Notes: generated by a model from the letters alone, not told the origin. Shown: positions 29,939 to 40,200, counted from the stretch's first letter. The stretch is DNA of 42,737 bases from Ruminococcus sp. (GCA_023665505.1 JAMPDU010000009.1:1-42737); one strand, 5' to 3'. Made by a program: numbers and translations.

Positions 29939-32412
29939 TGCTGAAAAAGAAAATGTTTCGGGAATTCAAAATGAATTTCGGTCAGTTTTTTTCCGTACTT
30001 TTGCTGGCGTTTTTGGCAATGGCTCTTTTTATCACCTTTGAGGGGCACGTTTTGTCGCAAAACGCGGCGCGGGAAATTTTTCACGACGAATGCAATTTGT
30101 CCGACGTTTGGGTGTACAGCGAGGGCTTTTCCGAGGAAAATCTCGAGGCGGTAAAAAAACTTGATTTTGTGGAAAACGCCCAGCTCCGCATGTCGGCGCA
30201 GGGCACGGTTCCCGAGTGCGGCGGCGTGCAGGCGGATATTTTTCTCGAGCGGGAAAATACCGTCAACACTCCCTATCTTTTTTCGGGTGAAGATTTCGAC
30301 CCCGCCGATACCGAGGGAATATGGCTTGCAAACGCCTTTGCGGTGCGCAGAAATATAAATGTGGGCGACGATTTTACCGTTGAGTACAACGGAATTAAAT
30401 TCACAAAAAAAGTAAAGGGACTTGTTGAAAGCGCGGAATATGAGTACCGCCAAGCGGAAAACGACGCGGATATGTTCCTCGAAAATATCGCGGTTGTTTT
30501 TATGTCCTACGACGGTTTTCCGCTCCGCGAATATGTAAATCACCTTATCGAAACGGGAAAAATCACCGCGGAATCCATTGCCGAAAACACGTCAATTCTC
30601 GATGAAACAATTGAAAAACTGAAAGCGAACGGCATGGATATTTCTGCAATTACTCGGGAAAATTTGCTTGAATTTGCCGAAAAAATCGACGACGAAAAAT
30701 TAGCGAAAATGTTCCCGTACACGCAGATGATAATCCGCACAAAAGACGGCGGCGGACTTTCCCACGAGGAGGAAATTGCCGACGCGCTGAACGGCGATTT
30801 CGCCGCAATGGTTGAAAGAAATTCCGTCCCGGGACTTGCCCGTCTCGACAGCGAGCTGGAGCAGCACCAAACGTTTTCATACGTTTTTGTTGCGGTTTTT
30901 GTGGTGATCGCCGTGCTTGTAATCGCCGTCTCAATGAGCAGAATGGTGGAAAAACAGCGCACCCAAATCGGCACAATGAACGCCATGGGAATGAAAAAAT
31001 CCAAAATTTTATTTCACTATATGAGTTTCAGCCTAATCGTTTCGGCGGCGGGTTCGGTACTGGGTACGATAGTCGGCGTTGTGTGGCTTTGCCCCATAAT
31101 GATGAATATGTTCGCGCAGTGGTACATAGTCCCGGGTCTGCATTCGGTTTTCCACCCGCTGTATGTTGCAATGGCGTTGGTAATTGTTTTCATCTGCACC
31201 CTTGCGGCGTACTTAAGCTGCCGAAAATTACTCAAAGTAAAACCCGCCGAGGCGTTACGTCCCGCGCCGCCGAAACAAGGCAGAAGATGTATTTTTGAAA
31301 AACTTCCTTTTTGGGACAAACTCTCCTTTAACGGTCAGTACAACCTCCGGGATATTTCACGGGCGAAACTTCGGGCGTTTATGGGCGTTCTGGGCACGGC
31401 GGTGGGAATGCTGCTGATGATTTACGGCGTAGGCTGCGGCGAGCTTGTGGACAGTATGTCCGAGCTTACCTTTGAAAAAATTTTTGCGGCTGATTACCAA
31501 ATAAATCTTTCCTCCGACGCGGATATAAATTCGGTGGACAATTTGTCGGCTGAACTTAACGGCGAAACCGTTATGACCTCTATGATTGAAGTCGCGAAAA
31601 ATAAAAACGCCAATACTTCCGAAAAAAAGAAAGGAACGGTTACCGTCACCGAGGGCAAGGGTCTGTACAATATCCTCGACCTTGACAATGAAATTACCGA
31701 AATACCCGAGGGCAAAACCGCCATAAGCCGCAAGTTTGCCGAGGAATTGGGTATACAAGTCGGCGACACAATTTACTGGCATATTTATTCCGAAAACGAG
31801 TGGCACGAAACGGAAGTCGGACTTATTTACCGCAGTTCCGAAACCCAAGGCATAGCCTGTCTGAGAGAGGATTTCGAGGCTGCGGGCGCGGAGTACGTCC
31901 CCTCCCTTTTGGTTACAAATCAAAACGCTTTTGACAAAGAAAATCTCGATTTTGTAACCGCCGTCCACAGCAAAGAGGACTTGAAAAACGCCTACCTCGA
32001 AAGCATGGAAGTTATGAACGCAATGCTGGTTATGATGATAACATTTTCGGTAATTATGATCGTGGTGGTGCTGTACAATTCCGGTTCGCTTTCTTTCGGG
32101 GAGCGGGTTAAGGAATTCGCCACATTAAAGGTGCTGGGCTTGCAGTCCTCGCAGATAAGGCGGCTTATAAGCGTGCAGAATTTGTGGCTTTCCGTCATCG
32201 GGGTAATTATCGGCACGCCCTTGGGCAATATTTCCCTCAACGCCATGATGAACAGCAACGGCGAAAATTTCGATTACAGCTTGAAAGTATCGGGTTCAAA
32301 CTATATAATTTCGGGAATTATCGTTTTGGCGGTGTCGGTGCTTGTGAGCTTTATGTTTTCAAAAAGAATACGCCGCCTCGATATGGTTGAGGTGCTGAAA
32401 GGCGTTGAGTAA
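29938..32412 (+). CDS. MacB/FtsX-type ABC permease
   Basis: I use ATG 29938, overlapping the ATPase stop; a GTG six bases earlier is too close to the GGGGAGG site. The 824-residue protein shows the two-FtsX-unit layout: a helix at about 17-37, an extracytoplasmic domain (38-300), three helices (about 305-430, with VVIAVLVIAVSMSRMVEKQ and the FtsX-like QRTQIGTMNAMGMKKSKILF), a further helix near 475, a second extracytoplasmic domain (500-690) and three C-terminal helices with EFATLKVLGLQSSQIRRLI. Together with the ATPase it makes an eight-helix pump for peptides, lipids or antibiotics. No BceRS-like two-component pair adjoins, unlike bacitracin-type exporters. Confidence 0.9.
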   Translation: MLKKKMFREFKMNFGQFFSVLLLAFLAMALFITFEGHVLSQNAAREIFHDECNLSDVWVYSEGFSEENLEAVKKLDFVENAQLRMSAQGTVPECGGVQADIFLERENTVNTPYLFSGEDFDPADTEGIWLANAFAVRRNINVGDDFTVEYNGIKFTKKVKGLVESAEYEYRQAENDADMFLENIAVVFMSYDGFPLREYVNHLIETGKITAESIAENTSILDETIEKLKANGMDISAITRENLLEFAEKIDDEKLAKMFPYTQMIIRTKDGGGLSHEEEIADALNGDFAAMVERNSVPGLARLDSELEQHQTFSYVFVAVFVVIAVLVIAVSMSRMVEKQRTQIGTMNAMGMKKSKILFHYMSFSLIVSAAGSVLGTIVGVVWLCPIMMNMFAQWYIVPGLHSVFHPLYVAMALVIVFICTLAAYLSCRKLLKVKPAEALRPAPPKQGRRCIFEKLPFWDKLSFNGQYNLRDISRAKLRAFMGVLGTAVGMLLMIYGVGCGELVDSMSELTFEKIFAADYQINLSSDADINSVDNLSAELNGETVMTSMIEVAKNKNANTSEKKKGTVTVTEGKGLYNILDLDNEITEIPEGKTAISRKFAEELGIQVGDTIYWHIYSENEWHETEVGLIYRSSETQGIACLREDFEAAGAEYVPSLLVTNQNAFDKENLDFVTAVHSKEDLKNAYLESMEVMNAMLVMMITFSVIMIVVVLYNSGSLSFGERVKEFATLKVLGLQSSQIRRLISVQNLWLSVIGVIIGTPLGNISLNAMMNSNGENFDYSLKVSGSNYIISGIIVLAVSVLVSFMFSKRIRRLDMVEVLKGVE

Positions 32413-32415
32413 ATT

Positions 32416-32907
32416 ATGGCTGTAACGTTAATTGCAACCGCGGTGATCTGCGCGGATTTATTTCTGACAATATGGGGAGCGGCTGCTTTTATGCCGCCCC
32501 GCCGCGTGGGGAAATGGCTCCCGAAGGATTTGCGGGAGGCTATGAATAAGCTCCCCGACAAGCCGAAATTCAGTACTTTTATCGGTACGGTAATTCTTGT
32601 ACTCGGCTGTCTGATATACGCGGGGGCGATAATTTACGCCGCGTACGACGGCATAAAAAACGGCTTTTCCTTTTGGAATTTTTTCGCCCGTTTTATGATA
32701 ATAATGTACTGCGTAAAGGCTTTCGACATAATTGTTTTGGACTGGTTTTTGATTACAAAAACAAAATTTTTTCAGCATTTTTACCCCGAAACCGAGGGCA
32801 ATCCGGGGTACAATCAATTCGGTTTCAATAAAAAGCAGCAAATTACCCGAATTGTTTTATTTCCGTTCTTATGCCTTGCGGCTGCGGGAATTTGCCTGCT
32901 TTTTTAA
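32416..32907 (+). CDS. Small four-helix membrane protein (paralogue 2 of 3)
   Basis: The 163-residue protein starts 3 bp after the permease stop, without a clear ribosome-binding site, so it is probably translationally coupled. It has four hydrophobic helices (about 5-25, 56-77, 86-106, 140-162) and the AFDIIVLDWFLITKTKFFQH segment that corresponds to EGVWDTFFIDWVLF of the 26634 product. The YPETEGNPGYNQFGFNKKQ stretch parallels LPGTEHMDKEYGQKRFHVKG in that paralogue. Role unknown; association with the ABC exporter is by context only. Confidence 0.65.
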   Translation: MAVTLIATAVICADLFLTIWGAAAFMPPRRVGKWLPKDLREAMNKLPDKPKFSTFIGTVILVLGCLIYAGAIIYAAYDGIKNGFSFWNFFARFMIIMYCVKAFDIIVLDWFLITKTKFFQHFYPETEGNPGYNQFGFNKKQQITRIVLFPFLCLAAAGICLLF

Positions 32908-32936
32908 AAATTCCGAAATATGAAAGGTGAAAAATT

Positions 32937-33425
32937 ATGCTTTTATTTTTTCAGGTAATTATTTATTTGGCGTTTTTTACGGCGTGCGTAAAGCTGCTCG
33001 TGCTGAACGACCCGCTGCGGGGAATTTTCTTTTACCCGAAAGAAATTCAAAACCGCGTCTTTGAAACGGGACTTGCAAAAAAAGAAGAGGCGTCGCGCCG
33101 CAAGGTAATTTTTTTCACGGTACTGCTTGTTGGCTGCGGGGTGCTGCCGATAATTTTTATCGGAGTGTGGAGCGGCATTTCCGACTTTAAAACGGCGTTT
33201 GTCCACGCGCTGATTTTGCTTGAAACAATGAACTGGTTCGACGGAATTGTCATCGACGAAATATGGGTGCGGTTCGACAAATTTTGGGTGATAAAGGGCG
33301 CGGAGGACATTTCCCACGTGAAAAAATTATCCTTTGTTTTGGCGGAAAGACTTATCATGACGGCGGTGTACGTCCCCGCGGCGGCGCTGCTGGCGAAAAT
33401 CGCTGCCGCGGTGTCTTCTTTATAA
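32937..33425 (+). CDS. Small four-helix membrane protein (paralogue 3 of 3)
   Basis: The 162-residue protein starts after GAAAGGTG and closes the operon. Helices lie at about 2-22, 56-78, 86-104 and 136-158. The conserved patch reads NWFDGIVIDEIWVRFDKFWV, followed by KGAEDISHVKKLSF, matching the order seen in the other two copies. Sequence identity with them is low, so the three copies are old duplications. Function unknown. A strong terminator begins 15 bp after the stop. Confidence 0.65.
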   Translation: MLLFFQVIIYLAFFTACVKLLVLNDPLRGIFFYPKEIQNRVFETGLAKKEEASRRKVIFFTVLLVGCGVLPIIFIGVWSGISDFKTAFVHALILLETMNWFDGIVIDEIWVRFDKFWVIKGAEDISHVKKLSFVLAERLIMTAVYVPAAALLAKIAAAVSSL

Positions 33426-33440
33426 TTTCAAAAAAATTCC

Positions 33441-33480
33441 AAAAAAGCGTTCGGGACTTTCCGCTCCGAACGCCTTTTTT
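33441..33480 (+). terminator. Strong rho-independent terminator of the ABC operon
   Basis: GCGTTCGG (33447-33454) pairs with CCGAACGC (33466-33473) over an 11-nt loop. The stem is flanked by A6 on the left and CTTTTTT on the right, so it may work in both directions. Confidence 0.9.
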
Positions 33481-33504
33481 AGCTTTTTGCGGGCAAATCT
33501 TGTA

Positions 33505-33533
33505 TTGACTTTCCAAAATATTTGTGGTATAAT
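33505..33533 (+). promoter_or_regulatory. Sigma-A promoter for the membrane hybrid kinase gene
   Basis: TTGACT (33505-33510), 17-bp spacer, TATAAT (33528-33533) with TGG before it (extended -10). It lies 48 bp upstream of the kinase start codon. Confidence 0.85.
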
Positions 33534-33580
33534 TATAAAAAGCCGTAATTATAGAAACCATTTTTTGGGAGAAACGAAAA

Positions 33581-35752
33581 ATGAAACAAAATAAACATAC
33601 ATTCGCCGCAAGCTGGCGGGGAAAGGCGTTTATGATGCTTTCCCTGATACTTGTGGTTTTCATAGGAGCGCTGATACTGTACTCCGTCGTAATCGGCAGG
33701 GTAATCGACCTGTCGGTTCAATCGATGAACGAGCTGACCCTCCACGACAAAACCTCTATTTTAAAGTCGCTGGAGTACCGCTGGAACACCCTTGCGGGCA
33801 TTGGCGAGGAGTGCCGTCAGACGAAATGCAGTACAACGCAGGAGGTTATGGAACTGCTGAACCTGAAAGGCAGCGGCATAGACTGCATCGACCTTGCTTT
33901 GGTGGACGATAAGGACAATATCTATTCAGGCTCGATGTTTATTTCCGAGGACGAAAATATCACCGCCCTTTGCCATGAGGAAAAGGAACATTTCGCCGTG
34001 CGGTACGACGGCGACGGGCACAGCGTTGAAAGCCGCAGCGAGAGCCTGCTTTTGGGCGTAAAGATAAAACCCTTTGCCGTCGAGGAGAAAACCTTTACCC
34101 ACATCGTCTGCCGCTACCATATTAATACTTTGCTGGACGAACTGAAAATCGACTGCTACGACGGCAAGGGCTACAGCAGCGTTTTCGACCGGGACGGCAA
34201 CTATATCGTGAACCTCTACCACAGCCACAGCGCGCGCCAGCGAAACAACTTCTTTGCCGATATTGAGCAGTACACCCTTAAAGACGGCGTGACTATGGAG
34301 GACATACGGGAGCATATCGAAAAGAACGAGGCGTTTACCATTTCAATCGAGGCTGACAGCGGCGGCGGACTGATGCGCTTTACGCCGATAGAGGATTTGG
34401 ACTGGTACTTCGTAATGTCGGTTTACCGTTCCGTTTTCGAGGATCAGAGCATAGACCTGCTGCGCATCGTGCTGATAATTTTGATTTTTATGGGTTCGGC
34501 GGTGGTGCTTGTTATAGTACTGGTTCAGCGCAGCCACCAGTCCGCGGCGCAGGCGAGAGCCGAACAGAAACACCGCGAGGAACTGAACGAGGCTTTGAAT
34601 ATGGCGGAATCCGCAAACCGCGCCAAAACCGCGTTTCTCAACAATATGTCCCACGATATACGCACCCCCATGAACGCCATAATCGGCTTTACAAATCTTT
34701 CCTTAAAGCACCTTGACGACGCAAAGCTGCTTGAGGACTATCTCGGGAAAATAAGCCGCTCCTCAAGCCATTTGCTGAGCCTTATCAACGACGTGCTGGA
34801 TATGAGCCGCATAGAGTCGGGCAAGGTCGTCATCGAGGAAAAGCCCGAAAATTTGGCGGACATTCTCCAAAACGTCCGCAGCATAATTCAGACGGACATC
34901 TCCGCCAAACAGCTGGAGCTTAACATAACCGAAAACGTGACGAACGGCGACGTTTACTGCGATAAGCTGCGGCTCAACCAAGTCTTGCTGAACCTGCTTT
35001 CCAACGCCATGAAATTCACACCGTCGGGCGGGTCGGTTTCCCTGACCCTCGCGGAAAAGGGTACTCACGACGGTCTCGCCGACTATGAACTTCGGGTAAA
35101 GGACACGGGCATAGGCATGAGCAAGGAGTTCGCCGCGACGATTTTCGAGCCTTTTACCCGCGAGCGCACCGCCACCGTCAGCGGAATTCAGGGCACGGGT
35201 CTGGGAATGTCCATTACAAAAAATATTATCGACTTGATGAACGGAACTATCGAGGTGCAAAGCGAAAAAGACAAGGGCACGGAGTTTATCATAAACCTGA
35301 CCCTCCGTTTGCAGGAGGAACAGAACGCCGCCAAGCGGGAAGAGCCGCAAGCCGCCGAGGAAATTTCTTTCAAAGGCAGCCGCCTGCTTTTGGTGGAGGA
35401 CAACGAGCTTAACCGCGAAATTGCCACGGAAATCCTTAAGGAATGGGGTTTCTTAATCGAAACCGCCGAAAACGGCAGCGAGGCTGTGGATGCTGTAAAA
35501 AATTCCCAACCGGGTTATTTCAGCGCCGTTCTTATGGACGTTCAGATGCCCGTAATGAACGGCTACGAGGCAAGCCGCGCCATACGCGCCTTAGACGACC
35601 CCGAACTGTCGAAAATACTCATCATAGCCATGACGGCGAACGCTTTCGAGGAGGACAAACAAGAGGCTATGAACGCGGGAATGAACGACCACGTGGGCAA
35701 GCCGATAGACGTTCCCGTGCTGCTTAACACCCTGCAAAAATATTTATCATAA
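33581..35752 (+). CDS. Membrane hybrid histidine kinase with extracytoplasmic sensor and receiver
   Basis: The 723-residue protein has a membrane helix (about 14-36), a Cache-like extracytoplasmic sensor (37-288), a second helix (about 292-312), a HisKA domain with phospho-acceptor H358 in NNMSHDIRTPMNAI, an HATPase domain (DTGIGMSKEF, GIQGTGLGMS) and a C-terminal receiver with D653 in VLMDVQMPVMNGYE. No Hpt domain or DNA-binding output is encoded, so the phosphate must pass to another protein or the receiver acts internally. The next gene, 14 bp on, is an extracellular solute-binding lipoprotein that may present a ligand to the sensor. The layout is very common in gut clostridia. Confidence 0.93.
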   Translation: MKQNKHTFAASWRGKAFMMLSLILVVFIGALILYSVVIGRVIDLSVQSMNELTLHDKTSILKSLEYRWNTLAGIGEECRQTKCSTTQEVMELLNLKGSGIDCIDLALVDDKDNIYSGSMFISEDENITALCHEEKEHFAVRYDGDGHSVESRSESLLLGVKIKPFAVEEKTFTHIVCRYHINTLLDELKIDCYDGKGYSSVFDRDGNYIVNLYHSHSARQRNNFFADIEQYTLKDGVTMEDIREHIEKNEAFTISIEADSGGGLMRFTPIEDLDWYFVMSVYRSVFEDQSIDLLRIVLIILIFMGSAVVLVIVLVQRSHQSAAQARAEQKHREELNEALNMAESANRAKTAFLNNMSHDIRTPMNAIIGFTNLSLKHLDDAKLLEDYLGKISRSSSHLLSLINDVLDMSRIESGKVVIEEKPENLADILQNVRSIIQTDISAKQLELNITENVTNGDVYCDKLRLNQVLLNLLSNAMKFTPSGGSVSLTLAEKGTHDGLADYELRVKDTGIGMSKEFAATIFEPFTRERTATVSGIQGTGLGMSITKNIIDLMNGTIEVQSEKDKGTEFIINLTLRLQEEQNAAKREEPQAAEEISFKGSRLLLVEDNELNREIATEILKEWGFLIETAENGSEAVDAVKNSQPGYFSAVLMDVQMPVMNGYEASRAIRALDDPELSKILIIAMTANAFEEDKQEAMNAGMNDHVGKPIDVPVLLNTLQKYLS

Positions 35753-35766
35753 TATGGAGGATTTTT

Positions 35767-37098
35767 ATGAAAAAAATTTACGGTATTGTACTTTCCGCGG
35801 CAATGCTCTGCGGGCTTTTCGCGGGCTGCGAAAAGGCGGAGGAAAAACCCGCCGTAACCCTTAATATCAAGTGCCCCACTCTTCAGATGAACGACCACGT
35901 CGGTACGGGGTACACCTCTGCCGCCCGGTTTCTGCAAAAAGCGGCGGAGGACTTCGCCGCCGGGTACGAAGAGGCTGACGTAACCGTCAATCTTATCGAA
36001 TTCGAGCAGACAAACGAGGACGCGGCAGTCCCGGGCTGCTTTGACACCCCCGACGCGGCGGACGTGCTTTTCGAGGGGTACTTCAATATGTCCACCTATA
36101 TACATACGGGCAGGGTCGTGCCGCTGGACGATATTATAAGCGAGGAGCTTAAAGCCGACATTTACCCAAGCTATTGGACGGAAAGCTCCCTTAACGGAAA
36201 GACCTACATGATGCCTTTCTACAGCGCGCAGAATACCCTTTCCTTTAACGCCGACCTGTTCCGTCAAGCGGGTCTGGAGGAATTTATCAAAGAGCCGAAC
36301 GTCGTCCAGAACTGGAGCAAGGAGCAGTACGACTACGTGTTTGAAACGCTGAAAGCAAACCTGCCCGACACGGTCTCCCCAATGATGATGTACGCCGCCG
36401 ACAATCAGGGCGACACCCATATAATGACCCTTTTAAGGGCGTTCGGCTGCCCCCTGTTCGACGAGAACGGACGGTTCTGCGTGAACACCCCCGAGGGCAT
36501 CGCGGCTTTGCAGTGGATAAAGGACTGCGGCGACAAAGGGTATCTTCCCGCCAAAGCCGACACTTTGGTTATAATGGACAACTACAATCAGTTTATCAAC
36601 GGTCAGCTGGCGATTTACATCAACAACGTCGCTCAGGAAACAAACTGCCGCAAAGAGGGCGGGTTTGACATTTATTCCGTGAACTTCCCCGATTTCACCG
36701 GAGACGGTTTGGGCTACGCAACCGTGTTCACCACAGGCTTTGAGGTGTTCGACAACGGCGACGTGGCAAAGCTTGCCGCGGGAAAAGCCTTTGTTAAATA
36801 CGTTTACGAAAGCGATTACAAGGACTATATGACGGGCGCAATGCCATGCAGCGCGGGTATTGCCGAAAAATACGCCGACGCGTTGAAGGACGAAAGCAAG
36901 TACTTGGGCAACAGCGACGCAAACGTCAACCTTACGGGCAACAACCCAAACTGGCGGGGCGTTCGGGCGGTGTTCTACCTTAATATACAGGACCTGCTTT
37001 TCGGCGACAAAACCCCCGAGGAGGCTGCCGCAAGCATCGACGAGAGCTGCAACGCCGCCATTGAAGAGGGTTACGCCGACAGCAAGCTCCACGATTAA
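35767..37098 (+). CDS. Sugar-type extracellular solute-binding lipoprotein, orphan
   Basis: The 443-residue protein has a lipoprotein signal (KKIYGIVLSAAMLCGLFAGC, lipid Cys21) and a family-1 solute-binding fold: ADVLFEGYFNMSTYIHTGRV, VPLDDIISEELKAD, the peptide NGKTYMMPFYSAQNTLSFN and the hinge FINGQLAIYINNVAQETN. Such proteins bind oligosaccharides outside the membrane. No ABC permease or ATPase is near. Direct coupling to the hybrid kinase gene (14 bp gap, GGAGG start) suggests it serves as a co-receptor for that kinase rather than for uptake. That is inference from order only. A new promoter begins 44 bp after its stop. Confidence 0.85.
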   Translation: MKKIYGIVLSAAMLCGLFAGCEKAEEKPAVTLNIKCPTLQMNDHVGTGYTSAARFLQKAAEDFAAGYEEADVTVNLIEFEQTNEDAAVPGCFDTPDAADVLFEGYFNMSTYIHTGRVVPLDDIISEELKADIYPSYWTESSLNGKTYMMPFYSAQNTLSFNADLFRQAGLEEFIKEPNVVQNWSKEQYDYVFETLKANLPDTVSPMMMYAADNQGDTHIMTLLRAFGCPLFDENGRFCVNTPEGIAALQWIKDCGDKGYLPAKADTLVIMDNYNQFINGQLAIYINNVAQETNCRKEGGFDIYSVNFPDFTGDGLGYATVFTTGFEVFDNGDVAKLAAGKAFVKYVYESDYKDYMTGAMPCSAGIAEKYADALKDESKYLGNSDANVNLTGNNPNWRGVRAVFYLNIQDLLFGDKTPEEAAASIDESCNAAIEEGYADSKLHD

Positions 37099-37141
37099 GC
37101 GGAAAAATTGTAGCTTTGCACAAAAAAATGATAATTTTGCC

Positions 37142-37170
37142 TTGACATATAGTTACTTTTATGGTATAAT
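37142..37170 (+). promoter_or_regulatory. Consensus sigma-A promoter for the cytoplasmic hybrid kinase gene
   Basis: TTGACA (37142-37147), 17-bp spacer, TATAAT (37165-37170) with TGG before it. The leader to the start codon is about 88 nt and carries repeats and a hairpin (37201-37245). Confidence 0.88.
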
Positions 37171-37200
37171 TGACATAATAATAATGTTTTATTTCTGTAG

Positions 37201-37231
37201 AAATTCATAAGAAATTCATAAAAAATTCATA
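37201..37231 (+). repeat. Three AAATTCATA direct repeats with exact 11-bp period
   Basis: AAATTCATA occurs at 37201-37209, 37212-37220 and 37223-37231, one DNA turn apart, inside the untranslated leader. Helically phased direct repeats are typical for response-regulator binding. A site this far downstream of the promoter would repress, unless the element acts as RNA. Confidence 0.6.
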
Positions 37232-37245
37232 TACGCCTATATGAA
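37226..37245 (+). promoter_or_regulatory. Leader hairpin just before the ribosome-binding site
   Basis: TTCATATA (37226-37233) and TATATGAA (37238-37245) form a perfect 8-bp stem with a CGCC tetraloop, ending six bases before CGGAGG. It overlaps the third AAATTCATA repeat. It could modulate translation of the kinase. Confidence 0.45.
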
Positions 37246-37264
37246 AATGTGCGGAGGAAATATT

Positions 37265-40200
37265 ATGTATCATTGCAGAGTACGGTTTTATCTTATCGGA
37301 GAGGAAATCTCGCTTTTTGAAACGATGAAAAAAATGCCTCCCCTCGAAAATTTCACACACGAATTTGCGGTAAGCGGAAACCTTGAGGCGGCTGCCGCCG
37401 AAAAAGCGGACGTTATTTTCGCCGACGTCCGCGGCAGGGACGCTGCCGCCTTTGCGCGGGAACTTCTGTCCGCCAAAAAGGAGAACGCCGAAGTTATTAT
37501 GCTTGCGGAAAAGGAGCGGACAGGCGAACTGACCGAATTCGCGGAAAACATCGGGGATATTTGGATAACCCCCATGTCAGAGGGCGAACTGCGTTTCCGC
37601 TTTGCGAAATGGCAGAAAAATTTCAAGGCGGTAATGGACGCACGGGAAACGTCCCAGTTTTTGGAAACAACCATAAACAGCATTCCCAGCCTTATTTGGT
37701 ACAAGGATAAAAACGGCATACACGAAAAGGTAAACGACAGTTTCTGCAAAACCGTAAACAAAACCAAAGAACAGGTGCAGGGCAGAGGTCACGCCTATAT
37801 TTGGGACGTTGAGCGGGACGACCCCGCCTGTATAGAGTCCGAGCGGGAAGTCATGGAAACAAAACAGACCTGCGTCGCCGAGGAAAAAATTCTCACCGGC
37901 GACGGCGAAAGGCTGCTAACCACCTATAAATCGCCTCTGTACGACGCGGACGGCAGCGTTATGGGCACCGCGGGAATAGGCATAGACGTCACCAAGGAGC
38001 GGGCGTTCGAGCAGGAACTGCTGGGCAAAAACCGTACTTTGGAAAAAATCTTCACAAGCATTGACTGCGGAATTTTGTGCCACTCAATCGACGGCAAACG
38101 CATTATCAGCGTGAACAGCACCGCCCTTAAAATTTTGGGCTACGAAACCGCCGAAGAGCTTAAGGCGGACGGTTTCGACATGGTGGCTCACTCGGTAATA
38201 GAGGGCGACAGAGAGATGTTCCGCGAAAAAATGAGAACCCTGAAAAACGTTGGGGACACCATAAACGTCGAGTACCGCGTGGAGCACAAAGACGGCAAAA
38301 TGATACACGTTATGGGCAACGTCAAGCTGCTGGAGGAAAACGGCGAGACGTTCTACCAGCGTTTTCTCCTTGACGTAACCGAGCAGAGGCGGCGTGAAAG
38401 CGAACAGGAAAAACGCCAGTCCGAGCTTGTTCAGGCGCTCAGCATAGACTACAATCTGGTGTGCTTTTTCGACCTCGGTACGGGGACGGGTCACGCGCTG
38501 CGGCTGATAGAATGCGAAAGAAACGTGCTGGGGAATATCTTCGGCAATAAAAAAGAACTGCTTTTGGAGCAGGATATAGGCAAGTACATAGACAACTGCG
38601 TTTACGAGGACGACAAGGAAATGATGCGTAACGTCTGCACCTGCCGGTGGATAAGCGGCGAGCTAGAAACAAAGAAAATGTGCCACGTAAACTACAGAAC
38701 CCTTTGCGGCGGCAATATAAGATATTTCCAGATGAAAGCCGTGCGGACGGGCAAGTGGAAAAACGTTAAGAGCGCGGTAGTGGGTTTCCGCTGCGTGGAC
38801 GAGGAAATCCGCAGCGATATGGAGAAAAAGGAGCTGCTTGAAAACGCCCTCATGCAGGCGAACCGCGCCAGCAAGGCGAAGAGCGTGTTCCTGTCAAATA
38901 TGTCCCACGACATACGCACGCCCATGAACGCAATCGTCGGCTTTACGTCCCTTGCCATAAGCCATATCGACAACAAAAATCAGGTTGAGGAGTACCTGAA
39001 AAAGATAATGACCTCGGGCAACCACCTGCTGAGCCTTATAAACGACGTGCTGGATATGAGCCGTATCGAAAGCGGCAAAATGCACCTCGACGAAAAGCCT
39101 TGCAGCCTCCCCGAGATTTTCCACGGACTTCAGAGCATTATTCAGGGGGACGTTAACGCCAAGCAGCTGGAGCTTTTTGTGGACACGGTGGACGTCCACA
39201 ACGAGGAGATTTTCTGCGACAAGCTGAGGCTTAACCAAGTCCTGCTGAACCTTTTGAGCAACGCGGTGAAGTACACGGTAACCGGCGGAAAGATTACAAT
39301 GAGGATTACCGAAAAGCCCGGCGCGCCCGACGGTTTCGCTAATTACGAATTCCTCGTAAAGGACACGGGTATCGGCATGAGCAAGGAATTCGTCGCCCAT
39401 ATCTTCGAGCCTTTCGAGAGAGAGCGGAATTCCACCATAAGCGGTATTCAGGGCACGGGTCTGGGCATGGCAATTACCAAAAATATTGTGGATATGATGA
39501 ACGGCACTATCACCGTCAAGAGCGAGCAGAACGTGGGTACGGAGTGTACGGTAACGTTTATGTTCCGCCTTAACCGCGACGCCAACGAGCCGAAAGAGCT
39601 GCCCGAGTACAAAAACTGCCGCGCCCTTGTGGTGGACGACGACTTCAACACCTGCGACAGCGTATCGTATATGCTCCAGCAGATAGGCATGCGGGCGGAG
39701 TGGACGCTTTCGGGCAAGGAGGCTGTTTTGAGGACAAGGCAGGCTCTTATGCGTAACGACCACTACGACGTCTATATCGTGGACTGGCTGCTGCCCGACG
39801 TGAACGGCATCGAGGTAGTGCGCCGCATACGCAGGGAAACGGGAGAGAACGTCCCGGTGATAGTGCTTACCGCCTACGATTGGTCCGACATCGAGGAAGA
39901 GGCGCGCGAGGCGGGCGTAACGGCGTTTTGCAGCAAGCCGCTGTTTATGTCGGAACTGCGGCGGTGCCTTACTTCGATTGAAAGCAAGTCCGAGAAAAAA
40001 GAAAACGAGATGAAGATAGAAACCAAACGCCGCACCGAGCGTATTCTCCTTGCGGAGGACAACGAGCTTAATCAGGAAATCGCCGTGGCGATACTGGGCG
40101 AGGCGGGCTTTAAGGTGGACGTCGCGGCAAACGGCAAAATAGCTGTGGATATGCTTAGCAAGTCCGAGGCGGGGTACTATCAGCTTGTTCTTATGGACGT

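Noticed and set aside
33310-33325. Second CACGTG-centred site resembling parS
   Set aside because: It lies inside a coding region, is not palindromic beyond the core and differs from the consensus at three or more positions.
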